From: Candidatus Lachnoclostridium stercoravium
GTDB taxonomy: Bacteria; Bacillota; Clostridia; Lachnospirales; Lachnospiraceae
Reading direction: 5' to 3'
Length of the DNA: 64,000 bases
Assembly: GCA_019118365.1 (NCBI GenBank)
Contig: DWZA01000100.1
Coordinates: forward strand, 40,398 to 104,397
Part shown: positions 1 through 7,537 of the stretch, in pieces
How the letters are laid out: every line of letters begins with the position of its first letter
Numbering within the stretch: the first letter of the stretch is position 1
Translations under genes and position numbers: made by a program
The notes under the pieces: generated by a model
The model's input: the letters and a program-made list of their open reading frames with translations, nothing else
What the model was told of the DNA's origin: nothing
The model's database searches: none

Positions 1-354
1 AGCCCCTTCCTGGATCTGGGTCTTCAGGGTCCCGGAAGAGTCAAAATTAAAGGACAGGGTTACGTTCGGCGCCTCTTCTTTATACATTTCAGAGATCTCT
101 TCAAGAGTCTCCGTCATGCTGGCCGCAGCGAATACGATCAGCTCTACAGGATCTTCTCCGGATCCGCTTTCCGGTGTTTCCTCAGCCGGAGACTCGCCGG
201 AGGCTTCTGAAGCCGGCGCCTCACTGGAAGCCTCTGAAGCTGGGGCTGCGGCTGATGTATCGGAACTGTTCTCCTGGCTTTTGCATCCGGTTAAGGAAGC
301 CGCGGCAGCTAATACAGCTGCTGTAAATAATGCTGTGATCTGTGTTTTTCTCAT
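1..354 (-). CDS. modA: Molybdate ABC transporter substrate-binding lipoprotein, N-terminal part
   Basis: Partial gene running off the left edge; 118 codons are visible. It starts at ATG 352-354 behind an AGGAG site. The product opens with a lipoprotein signal peptide ending in the lipobox SLTGC, then a long Ala/Ser/Glu-rich linker, and then the mature start LIVFAAASMTETLEEI, which is the classic ModA entry motif (an AAAS loop that ligates the oxyanion). It should sit on the outer membrane face and bind molybdate or tungstate for a ModBC permease, whose genes would lie beyond the edge. It is the last visible gene of the molybdenum-cofactor operon, so uptake and cofactor assembly appear co-transcribed. 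Assignment by motif and context; oxyanion specificity cannot be told. Confidence 0.85.
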   Translation of the reverse strand, partial: MRKTQITALFTAAVLAAAASLTGCKSQENSSDTSAAAPASEASSEAPASEASGESPAEETPESGSGEDPVELIVFAAASMTETLEEISEMYKEEAPNVTLSFNFDSSGTLKTQIQEGA

Positions 355-365
355 AATGGTTCTCC

Positions 366-1313
366 TCACTTGTAATTGTTCAGGACGGCGCATTCCGCCG
401 CTTCCCCTCTTAACAGATCGAGTCCGTGGGGAAGGGAGGAGAGTATGCAGTCAAGACTTTCGCAGCAGGCCTTCGGGCTTCCGGGAAGATTTACGATCAG
501 TGTTTTTCCTCTGATCACGCTTGCCCCGCGGGACAGCATCGCGCGGGGGGTAAACTGCATGGAATAGCTTCTTATGGCTTCCGCGATACCCGGCGCGTTT
601 CTGTCCGCGACTTCCGCCGTAGCTTCGGGGGTAATGTCGCGGGGGGAAAATCCGGTGCCTCCTGTTGTCAGGATCAGGTCCAGCTGGCGCTGATCGGACA
701 GGCGGATCAGCTGTTTCTTCAAAGCTTCTTTATCGTCGGGAAGAAGGAGATATTCTACGACTTCATAGCCAGCCTCCTGCAGCCGTTTCTGCAATAACGG
801 ACCGCTTTTATCTTCCCGTTCGCCCAAGCTTCCTTTGTCAGATAAGGTAATGACTGCAGCCTGGTATTTTCTCTTTTCCGTTCGTTTTTCCACAGCCATC
901 TCATAACCGATCTCTATTTTTCCACCGCGGAGCACGCGGGCAAACACGCCTTCGCGGGGCATGATGCAGTCTCCCATGGCTTTATAGATGGCGCAGTGGC
1001 TGTGGCATTCTTTGCCGATCTGGGTGATCTCCAGCAAAACGCCGCCGCACTTAAGAAGCGTTCCTACAGGCATTTTGCGGAAATCAAATCCCTCGACTAC
1101 GAGATTTTCGCCGAAAGCTCCGTAGTCTACGTTCGCCCCTTTTTTTCGAAATTCGTCTATTTTTTCAAAGGAGAGAAGGCTTACCTGCCGGTGCCAGGTC
1201 CCGCCGTGGGCGTCGCCTTCTATCCCCCATGATTCGATAAAATTTGCGGAGTTCACGCAATGTTTTTGTACGCCCCGCACATCGCTGATGCAGATCGCTT
1301 TTACTTTTCCCAT
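366..1313 (-). CDS. MOSC domain - MogA/MoaB molybdopterin adenylyltransferase fusion
   Basis: A 315-residue two-domain protein. Residues about 1-140 form a MOSC domain (EGDAHGG, FGENLVVEG, CHSHC), a fold found in molybdenum-cofactor sulfurases and carriers. Residues about 150-310 are a MogA/MoaB domain (AAVITLSDKGS, TTGGTGFSPRDITPEAT) that binds molybdopterin and adenylylates it before metal insertion. The ATG at 1313 has GGAGG five bases upstream and is preferred over an in-frame TTG twelve bases earlier. It starts 2 bp after the moaA stop codon, so translation is probably coupled. The last codons, through the stop, coincide with a 12-bp sequence that forms the termini of palindromic repeats elsewhere in the window. 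Confidence 0.88.
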   Translation of the reverse strand: MGKVKAICISDVRGVQKHCVNSANFIESWGIEGDAHGGTWHRQVSLLSFEKIDEFRKKGANVDYGAFGENLVVEGFDFRKMPVGTLLKCGGVLLEITQIGKECHSHCAIYKAMGDCIMPREGVFARVLRGGKIEIGYEMAVEKRTEKRKYQAAVITLSDKGSLGEREDKSGPLLQKRLQEAGYEVVEYLLLPDDKEALKKQLIRLSDQRQLDLILTTGGTGFSPRDITPEATAEVADRNAPGIAEAIRSYSMQFTPRAMLSRGASVIRGKTLIVNLPGSPKACCESLDCILSSLPHGLDLLRGEAAECAVLNNYK

Positions 1314-1314
1314 G

Positions 1315-2286
1315 TTATCCTCCAATCTGGTTCATCGGACGCCGTTCCGTTATTTCCTCTTTTTCTGAAAAACAGTGAGCCGCAGGCTTGTTCTGGATCG
1401 CTTCCTTTAAAGCGTTTTCCAGCTGGACATCATCCGCGCCGCTCCGGATCAGCCGTTTCAGGTCAACGCCTGTCTCATAACTTAAACATGGTTTTAACTC
1501 GCCGGCGCTGGTAAGGCGGATGCGGTTGCACTGGCTGCAGAAGCGGTGGCTGTTGGCTCCGATAAAGCCGATGCTTCCTGAGAGAGAGCTGCTTTTAAAA
1601 TAAACAGCCGGGCCGTTTCCATGTTTTTCATCCGACTGGTACAGATCCGGCCATCGGTCTTTTATGATCCGGTAAGCCTCGTCCACGGACGGGCCTTCAA
1701 GCTTTCCTGCGCAGCCTACTGGCATAAGCTCGATAAACCTTACGTCTACCGGAAGGGTTTCGGCAAAAGATGCCAGCTTCAGCCATTCTTCTCTATTTTC
1801 CTTTAACAAGACCGTATTGATCTTTGTTTTCAGCCCGGTTTTTACGCAGGCGTACAGGGCTATTTCTGCTTCATGAAAATGATCCCCGCCGGTGATCTTC
1901 TCATATACTTCCGGAGAGACGGCGTCCATGCTGATATTTACTCCGTCAAGGCCGGCCTGTTTTAAGCTATCGATCTCTTCGTATAACCTTGTGCCGTTCG
2001 TAGTAAGAGTGACGCAGTCAGTTCCCGGCAGCATTTTCAGGCGGGCGATAAGATCGGCGGCGCCTTTTCTGACCAGCGGTTCTCCGCCGGTGATCTTAAA
2101 TTTGCGGATGCCCAGACGGATAGCAGCTTTGCATATCCGCAGGATCTCCTCATATCTGAGGATCTCTTCATGGGGGAGCCTGTCCTGCACTTCAGGCATA
2201 CAATAGCGGCAGTGGAGATTGCAGCGGTCTGTAATGGAGATCCGCATATAATCGATCTCACGTCCCAGATTATCTTTCAACTTCAT
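1315..2286 (-). CDS. moaA: GTP 3',8-cyclase MoaA
   Basis: Radical-SAM enzyme that starts molybdopterin synthesis by converting GTP to 3',8-cyclo-GTP, acting with MoaC. The N-terminal CNLHCRYCM carries the CxxxCxxC cluster for the SAM-binding 4Fe-4S centre. The C-terminal [19 protein letters not shown] holds the three cysteines of the second cluster. Length (about 320) fits the family. The start is ambiguous: GTG 2289 and ATG 2286 sit too close to the GGAAGG site, while TTG 2280 has ideal spacing and gives the usual family start ([12 protein letters not shown]). The gene overlaps the end of moaC, consistent with coupling of the two enzymes of the same step. Confidence 0.95.
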   Translation of the reverse strand: MKLKDNLGREIDYMRISITDRCNLHCRYCMPEVQDRLPHEEILRYEEILRICKAAIRLGIRKFKITGGEPLVRKGAADLIARLKMLPGTDCVTLTTNGTRLYEEIDSLKQAGLDGVNISMDAVSPEVYEKITGGDHFHEAEIALYACVKTGLKTKINTVLLKENREEWLKLASFAETLPVDVRFIELMPVGCAGKLEGPSVDEAYRIIKDRWPDLYQSDEKHGNGPAVYFKSSSLSGSIGFIGANSHRFCSQCNRIRLTSAGELKPCLSYETGVDLKRLIRSGADDVQLENALKEAIQNKPAAHCFSEKEEITERRPMNQIGG

Positions 2287-2767
2287 CACCTTCCGTCCGG
2301 CAGAAATCCCCGCTTTTTCCTCCAGTTTTTCTAAGCAGGCAAATGCTGCCGATCTCCATCCGTTTATCGATGGCTTTGCACATATCGTATATGGTCAGCA
2401 GGGCAGTATTTACTCCTGTAAGAGCTTCCATTTCTACGCCTGTTTTGCCGTCGCAGCGGACCGTACAGACGGCTTCGATCTCGTATGTTTCCGGATGAAG
2501 TTCAAATTCGATCCCTGCAAAAGTAAGATTCAGCCGGTGACAGAGGGGGATCAGATCGCTGGTCCTTTTGGCGCCCATGATACCCGCTATGCGGGCCACG
2601 CCTAAGACGTCTCCCTTTTTTACATCATTGCTGCGGACAGCGTCAAAACATTCCCGGCTCATGCGGATGCGCCCGGATGCTACCGCCTGTCTGCTTGTAA
2701 CGGCTTTTTCGCCTACATCCACCATGATGGCGTTTCCCTTTTCATCAATATGCGTAAATTTATCCAT
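2270..2767 (-). CDS. moaC: Cyclic pyranopterin monophosphate synthase MoaC
   Basis: A 165-residue protein with the MoaC signatures [24 protein letters not shown], and [22 protein letters not shown] near the C terminus. It converts 3',8-cyclo-GTP made by MoaA into cyclic pyranopterin monophosphate, in the cytoplasm. Start ATG 2765-2767 was chosen because the family begins with a short MxxFTHID segment; an open frame extends upstream but is not conserved. It follows the molybdopterin-binding gene by 10 bp and overlaps moaA, all in one operon. Confidence 0.95.
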   Translation of the reverse strand: MDKFTHIDEKGNAIMVDVGEKAVTSRQAVASGRIRMSRECFDAVRSNDVKKGDVLGVARIAGIMGAKRTSDLIPLCHRLNLTFAGIEFELHPETYEIEAVCTVRCDGKTGVEMEALTGVNTALLTIYDMCKAIDKRMEIGSICLLRKTGGKSGDFCRTEGDEVER

Positions 2768-2777
2768 AACCGCCGCC

Positions 2778-3797
2778 TCACTTTCCAAAGGAACAGTTGG
2801 GGAAGGTGCATTCCTTACATCCCAGGCACAGTCCGCCTTCTCCGTACTCTGCCAGGCGCTTTGCGGTAACTGGCACGTCGGCCATAATATTTGGCAGGAC
2901 AAGATCGAAGATGGTCCGTTTCGCGTACATCACGCAGCCGGGAAGTCCCATAATGGGGCGTCCGTCTTTTGTATACGCTAAGAGGAACATGGCCCCAGGC
3001 AGGACCGGCGCGCCGTAGCTTACGATATCAGCTCCTGTATTTTTGATGGCGAGAGGCGTCCGATCGTCCGGATCTACGCTCATCCCGCCGGTGCAGATGA
3101 CCATATCCATGCCGTCGTCAAGCATTTGATCAATAGCGGCCGTTATCTTTTCGTGGTCGTCGTTCAGGATGACGTGGGCGGCCATAGAAGCGCCAAATTC
3201 GTCCATCTTTTCCTGTATGACAGGAGAAAAAGTATCTTCGATCCGGCCGTAAAAAACCTCGTTTCCTGTGGTCACCAGGCCGTATTTTTTCTTTTTAAAC
3301 GGAATAACGTCAAGCAAAGGCCTGTCCCCGGCAGCAGCCCGCGCTTCTTCCATTTTTTCTTTTTTTATTACAAGGGGGATCACCCGCATCCCTGCCAGTT
3401 TGTCGCCTTTATGTACAGCAAAACCTCCGTGTCTGGCGGCGATCATTATCTCGCCAAGAGAATTTATGGCGTTCAGTTTTTCTGTGTTTACAACAAATAC
3501 GCCGTCGTGATCAGCCGTCAGCTCGATCTTTCCTTCTTTTGGCTCGGAGGCTGTCATTCCCTGTCCATGGCAGATCTCCTCCAGGATCTTTGCCCCATCG
3601 TTTTCGTGGAGCATGGATTCGTCATTTTCCCATACGTAGATGTGATCCTTGCCAAGGCTTAACAGGACGGGAATGTCTTCTTCCTGTATGACGTGGCCCT
3701 TTCGGAAAGCCGCATCCTTCGTCACTCCCTTTATGATCTGCATCACGTCGTGACATAAAACCTGGCCTACGCTGTCTGTTGTTTTCATCAGTTTCAT
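2778..3797 (-). CDS. MoeA-like molybdopterin-binding protein with C-terminal cysteine cluster
   Basis: A 339-residue protein. The central and C-terminal part (about 165-310) is a MoCF_biosynth/MoeA-type domain with the motifs [20 protein letters not shown] and [13 protein letters not shown]. The N-terminal half lacks the full MoeA domain set, so it is closer to the short MoeA-like proteins found in molybdenum hydroxylase maturation operons. The tail is unusual: four cysteines in [12 protein letters not shown] could bind a metal or iron-sulfur centre. ATG at 3795-3797 follows GGAGG and overlaps the upstream stop as ATGA. Probably binds or activates molybdopterin during cofactor maturation; the exact reaction is unknown. 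Confidence 0.8.
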   Translation of the reverse strand: MKLMKTTDSVGQVLCHDVMQIIKGVTKDAAFRKGHVIQEEDIPVLLSLGKDHIYVWENDESMLHENDGAKILEEICHGQGMTASEPKEGKIELTADHDGVFVVNTEKLNAINSLGEIMIAARHGGFAVHKGDKLAGMRVIPLVIKKEKMEEARAAAGDRPLLDVIPFKKKKYGLVTTGNEVFYGRIEDTFSPVIQEKMDEFGASMAAHVILNDDHEKITAAIDQMLDDGMDMVICTGGMSVDPDDRTPLAIKNTGADIVSYGAPVLPGAMFLLAYTKDGRPIMGLPGCVMYAKRTIFDLVLPNIMADVPVTAKRLAEYGEGGLCLGCKECTFPNCSFGK

Positions 3798-4603
3798 TGT
3801 ACGTTTCCTCCTAAATGCTGAGATATTTTCCGGTCTATCCTGAAGGCCTTTTCTTTGCGCTCCGTATGCTTTTTAAGAGCTTCCGCTGTGCGGCATTTTT
3901 TTAAGCTTTCTTCAAACCTTTCTTCAAGGGTGACTCGCCGGCTGCCAAGCACAAGTTTATCTGCAAGAAATAAGATCTGACCTTCATCGAGCTGATCATT
4001 TTCCCATATATCGTGATGATGCTCGATCATATAAGCGATCTTCATATAACCTCTTTCCCGCAGGATCCTGGCCGCCGCTTTTGGATGCCCCGCCCCGATC
4101 GTCCTGCACATATCGTGCAGCTTTGCCGCCGCGCGGAGCTGTCCGCGGGAGAGTCTCAAACCGGCTTTGGAGAGTTTGGCGCAAAGCTCGTCTGCAGCGG
4201 CGCATACCGCTTCGCAATGGCGGATCACTTCATCTGGTGTTCTGCATATTTTCAGGATCTCGCAGATCTCACTGTCATCAGGAAAAGCTTCCGGCAGCAC
4301 GCCTTCCGCTGTCACGGTCAGCTTTCCGCTTTCGATTTTCAATACGGTAATGCTTCCGTAAGGATAGCGGGGGAGAGGTTCTTTTTTTGCGTCGGCGTCC
4401 TTTATCTTCCAAAGCAGCGCCCGGATGATGCCTTCGTGCGTCACTATGGCCGCTTCCTCATCGGAAATCCCCAGGATCGCCTTTTGTGCACGGCGGGCGG
4501 CTTCTTCACTTAAGGGGGGATCGCTCTTGTTTCCGAGACAGAGCTTCTGTCCCTGCAAAAATGCCGGTTCCCCATGACGTATCAAATAGATCAATCCTGC
4601 CAT
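3794..4603 (-). CDS. Histidine-phosphatase-like domain fused to HD domain, phosphatase internally shortened
   Basis: A 269-residue fusion. Residues 5-11 carry the RHG motif of the histidine phosphatase (phosphoglycerate mutase-like) superfamily and H56 lies in IVTHEG, the second catalytic histidine. Normally about 80-100 residues separate them, including the SSPLxRAxxTA segment and the proton-donor Glu; here the chain passes straight from LSEEAARRAQKA to the second His, so an internal deletion is likely. Residues about 150-260 form an HD metal-phosphohydrolase domain (LHDMC at 162-166, EHHHD, ADKLV). It sits between the NTP-transferase and molybdopterin-binding genes of the molybdenum operon. 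Substrate unknown; the first domain may be inactive. Confidence 0.75.
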   Translation of the reverse strand: MAGLIYLIRHGEPAFLQGQKLCLGNKSDPPLSEEAARRAQKAILGISDEEAAIVTHEGIIRALLWKIKDADAKKEPLPRYPYGSITVLKIESGKLTVTAEGVLPEAFPDDSEICEILKICRTPDEVIRHCEAVCAAADELCAKLSKAGLRLSRGQLRAAAKLHDMCRTIGAGHPKAAARILRERGYMKIAYMIEHHHDIWENDQLDEGQILFLADKLVLGSRRVTLEERFEESLKKCRTAEALKKHTERKEKAFRIDRKISQHLGGNVQ

Positions 4604-4617
4604 AATCTGTTCCTGTT

Positions 4618-5541
4618 TTAAAAGTTTTCCTTAATGCAGTAGTTAAAACATTCTTCAGCAAAATGCCGTACCTGATTGCAGTAATCCTCGTATTTATCCA
4701 GAAGCTTTTTCCCTTTTGGAGTAAGCCGGCTCGCGCCTCCGGATTCTCCTCCCGCGCAGCGGTCGATGAGTTCAAATCCCAGATTTTCTTCGAAATCAGA
4801 AAGCATATGCCATGCCTTGCTGTAGGATATCCCCATCTTTTCGCATGCGCTTTTTACTGTCCCGTCATATTCGATCACATGCAGGAGTATGGCCAGTTTG
4901 TTATCGAAGATCTTATTTTCCTTGGTGAAGGAAATCTCTATATTCGGGCGGAATAACTGGCGGTTATGATATTCGATCAGCTCCTGATAATCGCCAGGCG
5001 TATCGGCATCCTTGATGGTCCCCTGGTCGTTCACTTCGATCTCTTCTGTTACAGAGATCAGCCTGCTTAAAGCCTTTCCCATGCCGTCGTCGCTTCCGTC
5101 CTGCAGAAGCTGCGGGATGATCTCACAGGAGAGCAGGACCGGATGCCCCACGCTGTTTTTATAGATGGGTTTAGCCACAGCCGCTTCCGACTGCATCAGC
5201 CGTTTGAGAGTATCGGCTGTAAAAAGCGGTACGTCTACTGGAGAAAAAAATGTTTTGTCACATTTATCCTGAATATAAGACAAGCCGAGCTTTATGGAAT
5301 CAAACATCTCCGTCGTCTCATAATGCTCATTTCTGATGCAGATGATGCCCAGCTTCGATACGTGCTTTTCCAGCTCTTTCGCCCGGTAGCCGGTCACAAG
5401 TACGATGGGAAAAACTTCTGCCTGCTGAAAATTGGCGATGATCCGTTCCACGATGGAAATATTTCCCAATTTCAGCAAAGGCTTAAAATCGCCCATGCGC
5501 GACGATTTTCCCGCCGCTACGATCACTGCGCCTGTTTTCAT
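4618..5541 (-). CDS. MobA-like nucleotidyltransferase fused to ModE-like winged-helix domain
   Basis: A 307-residue protein. Residues 1-190 are a MobA/MocA-type NTP transferase: VIVAAGKSSRMGDFKPLLKLGN contains the nucleotide loop GxSxRMGxxKxLL, and SPVDVPLF is the metal-binding DxP. Residues about 215-305 are a LysR/ModE-type winged helix (SACEKMGISYSKAWHMLSDF, SRLTPKG). Enzymes of this kind attach CMP or GMP to molybdopterin (MocA for hydroxylases), and the fused domain could sense or regulate. ATG 5539-5541 has GGGAG eight bases upstream and starts the conserved MobA strand. First gene of the operon, directly behind a promoter overlapped by a perfect palindrome, which suggests autoregulation through its own DNA-binding domain (inference). 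Confidence 0.85.
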   Translation of the reverse strand: MKTGAVIVAAGKSSRMGDFKPLLKLGNISIVERIIANFQQAEVFPIVLVTGYRAKELEKHVSKLGIICIRNEHYETTEMFDSIKLGLSYIQDKCDKTFFSPVDVPLFTADTLKRLMQSEAAVAKPIYKNSVGHPVLLSCEIIPQLLQDGSDDGMGKALSRLISVTEEIEVNDQGTIKDADTPGDYQELIEYHNRQLFRPNIEISFTKENKIFDNKLAILLHVIEYDGTVKSACEKMGISYSKAWHMLSDFEENLGFELIDRCAGGESGGASRLTPKGKKLLDKYEDYCNQVRHFAEECFNYCIKENF

Positions 5542-5558
5542 ATTGTCACGCTCCCTTC

Positions 5559-5601
5559 GAGTTGTATTATAATACAACTCGCTTTTGAAAACAACTGTTA
5601 A
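5559..5601 (-). promoter_or_regulatory. Promoter and 22-bp perfect palindrome of the molybdenum operon
   Basis: Positions 5559-5580 are a perfect inverted repeat (arms GAGTTGTATTA and TAATACAACTC). On the minus strand the palindrome contains TATAAT, preceded by a 17-base spacer and TTGTTT, a good housekeeping promoter. The dyad therefore covers the -10 box, the usual place for a repressor. It lies 18 bp before the start codon of the fusion gene that carries a ModE-like DNA-binding domain. Confidence 0.7.
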
Positions 5602-5632
5602 AGAAATAACGATATGTAGTTTTAACGAGGTC

Positions 5633-5661
5633 TTTTACCAGTTTAGAGTATGTGATATACT
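5633..5661 (+). promoter_or_regulatory. Putative promoter of the macro-domain-like gene
   Basis: TTTTAC, 17-base spacer, TATACT on the plus strand, about 45 bp before the start codon at 5708. It is divergent from the molybdenum operon. Confidence 0.45.
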
Positions 5662-5707
5662 AGACATAATTAGGTAACTAAATGATCAAAAGAAAGGTTG
5701 TTTGCTT

Positions 5708-6091
5708 ATGTCAGAAATAAAAGTATTAAAAGGCTCCCTAAAGGAGCAGGACGGATTTTTCGCCCAGGAAGCAGTGATCGAAAAGCTGCCGTCCCCCGAT
5801 CATATGGGCGAGATCACTGCTCTGTACAGGGAGATACTTGAAAATGCGGAAAGACAGCAGCTTTCCACTCTGGTCTTTCCGGCCATTCCCCGTACGGACC
5901 CAAATTCTTTAATGTTTCAGGCAATCTCCATGATCTATAAAACGATCAGAGAATTTACAGACAGGCCGTATCCGAAGGAGGTTTGCATCGTATGCGAAGA
6001 GGACGATGTGTACAATCTGTATATGGTCGTCTGGAATCTTTATTATGCGACGACAAAATCAGGCAGGATGAACGACGGGAGATGGGATTGA
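5708..6091 (+). CDS. Small protein resembling the C-terminal half of a macro domain
   Basis: A 127-residue protein. ATG 5708 is chosen because AGAAAGG lies about 10 bases upstream; a TTG six bases earlier is less likely. The middle and end (TLVFPAIPR, then ISMIYKTIREF and EVCIVCEEDDVYNLYMVVW) follow the beta-alpha-beta order of the last third of ADP-ribose-binding macro domains, where FPAIS-type and TIREFL-type segments are typical. The ligand loop with the catalytic Asn/Gly motif at the N terminus is not seen, so it may be a degenerate or divergent macro protein. Its function is unknown. It stands alone, divergent from the molybdenum operon. Confidence 0.5.
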   Translation: MSEIKVLKGSLKEQDGFFAQEAVIEKLPSPDHMGEITALYREILENAERQQLSTLVFPAIPRTDPNSLMFQAISMIYKTIREFTDRPYPKEVCIVCEEDDVYNLYMVVWNLYYATTKSGRMNDGRWD

Positions 6092-6252
6092 ACTGTTTTA
6101 TCAGATATAACCGCTAAAACACAAATATCCGCCTTGAAAATAAGATATAACCGTGATATCCGGGACTTCCTGCTGCAGGAGGAGTGGAACTGAAGAGAAT
6201 GAGAAAGGGGACTGCAACCCTGACAGTCCCCGGAAAATTATTTTTTGTAATA

Positions 6253-6416
6253 GTTCAGGACGGCCGGGAAAACAGGGGCAAAAACAGGCATTAAGCTTGC
6301 TTATAAGCCTGTTTTTGCCCCTGTTTTCACATCGGACAGCGTGCCCCCCTAGGGTATGGATATCCGATGCTTCTTGTCCGGCACAAGGCCGGGCAAGAAG
6401 ATGTGCCGTCCTGAAC
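6253..6416. repeat. Palindromic multi-hairpin element, copy A (164 bp)
   Basis: Outer arms GTTCAGGACGGC (6253-6264) and GCCGTCCTGAAC (6405-6416) are perfect inverted repeats. Inside, in order, are: a long hairpin at 6268-6328 (22-bp arms, loop containing AAGCTTGCTT); a weaker one with arms CATCGGA/TCCGATG at 6330-6369; and a third at 6370-6400 (arms beginning CTTCTTG). Flanks on both sides read TGTAANN outward. Related copies occur at 11067 and 24727, and one with a different sequence but the same plan at 39505. It fills most of the gap between the flanking genes and carries no gene. It could fold as a branched RNA or cruciform. Confidence 0.8.
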
Positions 6417-6418
6417 AC

Positions 6419-6589
6419 TTACATTTTCTTTACAGTATATTCAGCCATCCCCACACTTATGATAAATGCGATCACCAAGCAGATAAGCGCCAATATGTCA
6501 GTGAGAACGCTTAATGTATTTCTGAAGATCAAATCAATGATAAACCAGAAAATATAAAGATATACTACAGTAAAAAAGACCTTAAGCAT
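6419..6589 (-). CDS. Small hydrophobic membrane protein (56 aa)
   Basis: Reading from ATG 6587-6589 gives 56 residues ending in TAA at 6419-6421. The protein has two hydrophobic stretches (about residues 4-21 and 30-48) split by a short charged turn, then a polar tail ending EYTVKKM, so it is probably a two-span membrane peptide. An AAAGGA site lies about ten bases upstream. The stop codon sits within the outer flank of palindromic element A, so the element starts exactly where the gene ends. No family recognised. It could be a leftover of a larger gene. Confidence 0.5.
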   Translation of the reverse strand: MLKVFFTVVYLYIFWFIIDLIFRNTLSVLTDILALICLVIAFIISVGMAEYTVKKM

Positions 6590-6610
6590 ATAATCGTGAT
6601 CCTTTACGTT

Positions 6611-7243
6611 TTATTTTTTTGTAGATATTGGAATAAATTCCAGTTTCAGCTGCATTCCTAATCCCTGAGCAAGTTTTTTTACCATACTCAAACTGGGATT
6701 TCTTGTTCCGCTTTCAATGCGGCTGATATCGGCCTGCGTGATCCCTGTTTTGGCTGATAAGTCCTTCTGTGTCATATTCTGCTGTACTCTTGCGTTAATC
6801 ATTGCCTGAATAATATCATATTCCGGCTGTAATGCATCATATTCAGCTTTTACCTCAGGATTTTGTAATGCTTTTTGTTTATAAGCTTTGTAACTACTCA
6901 TTGCCATACCTCCGTTCATAGTCTGCCTTATATTTTTTGCCAGTTCCTTTTCTACTTTTGGCGTTTTCTGAGATTTTTTCACAAATCCATTTGTCAATAT
7001 CGCTTTTTTACCTATGACAAAGAAATATAGTACCCTCGTAATATCTGATCCCTGCTTGGTGCGAAGCTCAAATATTCCATTTTCCAATGCTTTTGAATAA
7101 GGTTCTCTCAGCAAAGGACCGTTCCTCTCCAACAAATCAATCGTTCTTAATGTTTTCGCCAATAGTTTAGGTTCCAGGGAATCTAAGAGTTCCTGCACCG
7201 GGCATCTTCCATCTTCTGTATCATACAGGATTATTTCATACAT
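6611..7243 (-). CDS. HigB-type toxin and HigA-type antitoxin in one continuous reading frame
   Basis: Residues 1 to about 105 are a RelE/HigB phage Gp49-like toxin (FELRTKQGSDITRVLYFF, ILTNGFVKKSQKTP). Residues 115-210 are an XRE-family HigA antitoxin (MTQKDLSAKTGITQADISRIESG, then KKLAQGLG). These are normally two genes; here no stop codon separates them. A perfect GGAGGT lies six bases before the internal ATG at 6899-6901, so free antitoxin (96 aa) is probably also made by internal initiation. The toxin start, ATG 7241-7243, follows AAGGGAG. An inverted repeat in the promoter suggests autoregulation by HigA. The toxin half may be active only if the fusion is cleaved or tolerated; an inactivated toxin is the alternative. 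Confidence 0.85.
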   Translation of the reverse strand: MYEIILYDTEDGRCPVQELLDSLEPKLLAKTLRTIDLLERNGPLLREPYSKALENGIFELRTKQGSDITRVLYFFVIGKKAILTNGFVKKSQKTPKVEKELAKNIRQTMNGGMAMSSYKAYKQKALQNPEVKAEYDALQPEYDIIQAMINARVQQNMTQKDLSAKTGITQADISRIESGTRNPSLSMVKKLAQGLGMQLKLEFIPISTKK

Positions 7244-7269
7244 TAGTATACTCCCTTCTCTTTGATATA

Positions 7270-7295
7270 ATAATATGTCGTATTCAACATATTAT
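7270..7295 (-). promoter_or_regulatory. Operator-like inverted repeat upstream of higBA
   Basis: Perfect 9-bp arms ATAATATGT/ACATATTAT separated by 8 bp, 27 bp before the toxin start codon. The dyad overlaps plausible promoter hexamers on the minus strand (TTGAAT and TATTAT). This is the arrangement expected for antitoxin autorepression. Confidence 0.6.
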
Positions 7296-7349
7296 CAAGC
7301 CGATTTAAAAATAATCATGAATATCAAATTGTTCCGGTATGGACAATAT

Positions 7350-7465
7350 AGAGATCGGATAGGGGAAGTTCCGCCCCTTATCCGACTGCGTAATACGCAC
7401 AGCTCGCTGTACGTTGCCCGGCAAGTGGCCGCCATGCTTGCATGAGCGGCCATTTGCCGGCTTAT
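7350..7465. repeat. Two intergenic hairpins
   Basis: A hairpin with arms TCGGATAGGGG and CCCCTTATCCGA (about 7353-7386), followed by a second at about 7421-7463 (arms like GGCAAGTGGCCG and CGGCCATTTGCC). They lie between the higBA promoter and the ABC exporter terminator. No gene is visible in this gap. They belong to the same class of structured intergenic repeats seen elsewhere in the window but do not share the GTTCAGG termini. Confidence 0.5.
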
Positions 7466-7469
7466 CACG

Positions 7470-7516
7470 AAAAAAGCCGGCGGGCTTAAGAGTATATCCT
7501 TTAGCCGTCGGCTTTT
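7470..7516 (-). terminator. Rho-independent terminator after the ABC exporter
   Basis: Read on the minus strand, an AAAAGCCGACGGCT-type stem pairs with AAGCCCGCCGGCTTTT and runs into six T residues. It lies directly downstream of the rearranged exporter gene. Confidence 0.6.
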
Positions 7517-7537
7517 CCTGCATCCGGAAGTATTCAT

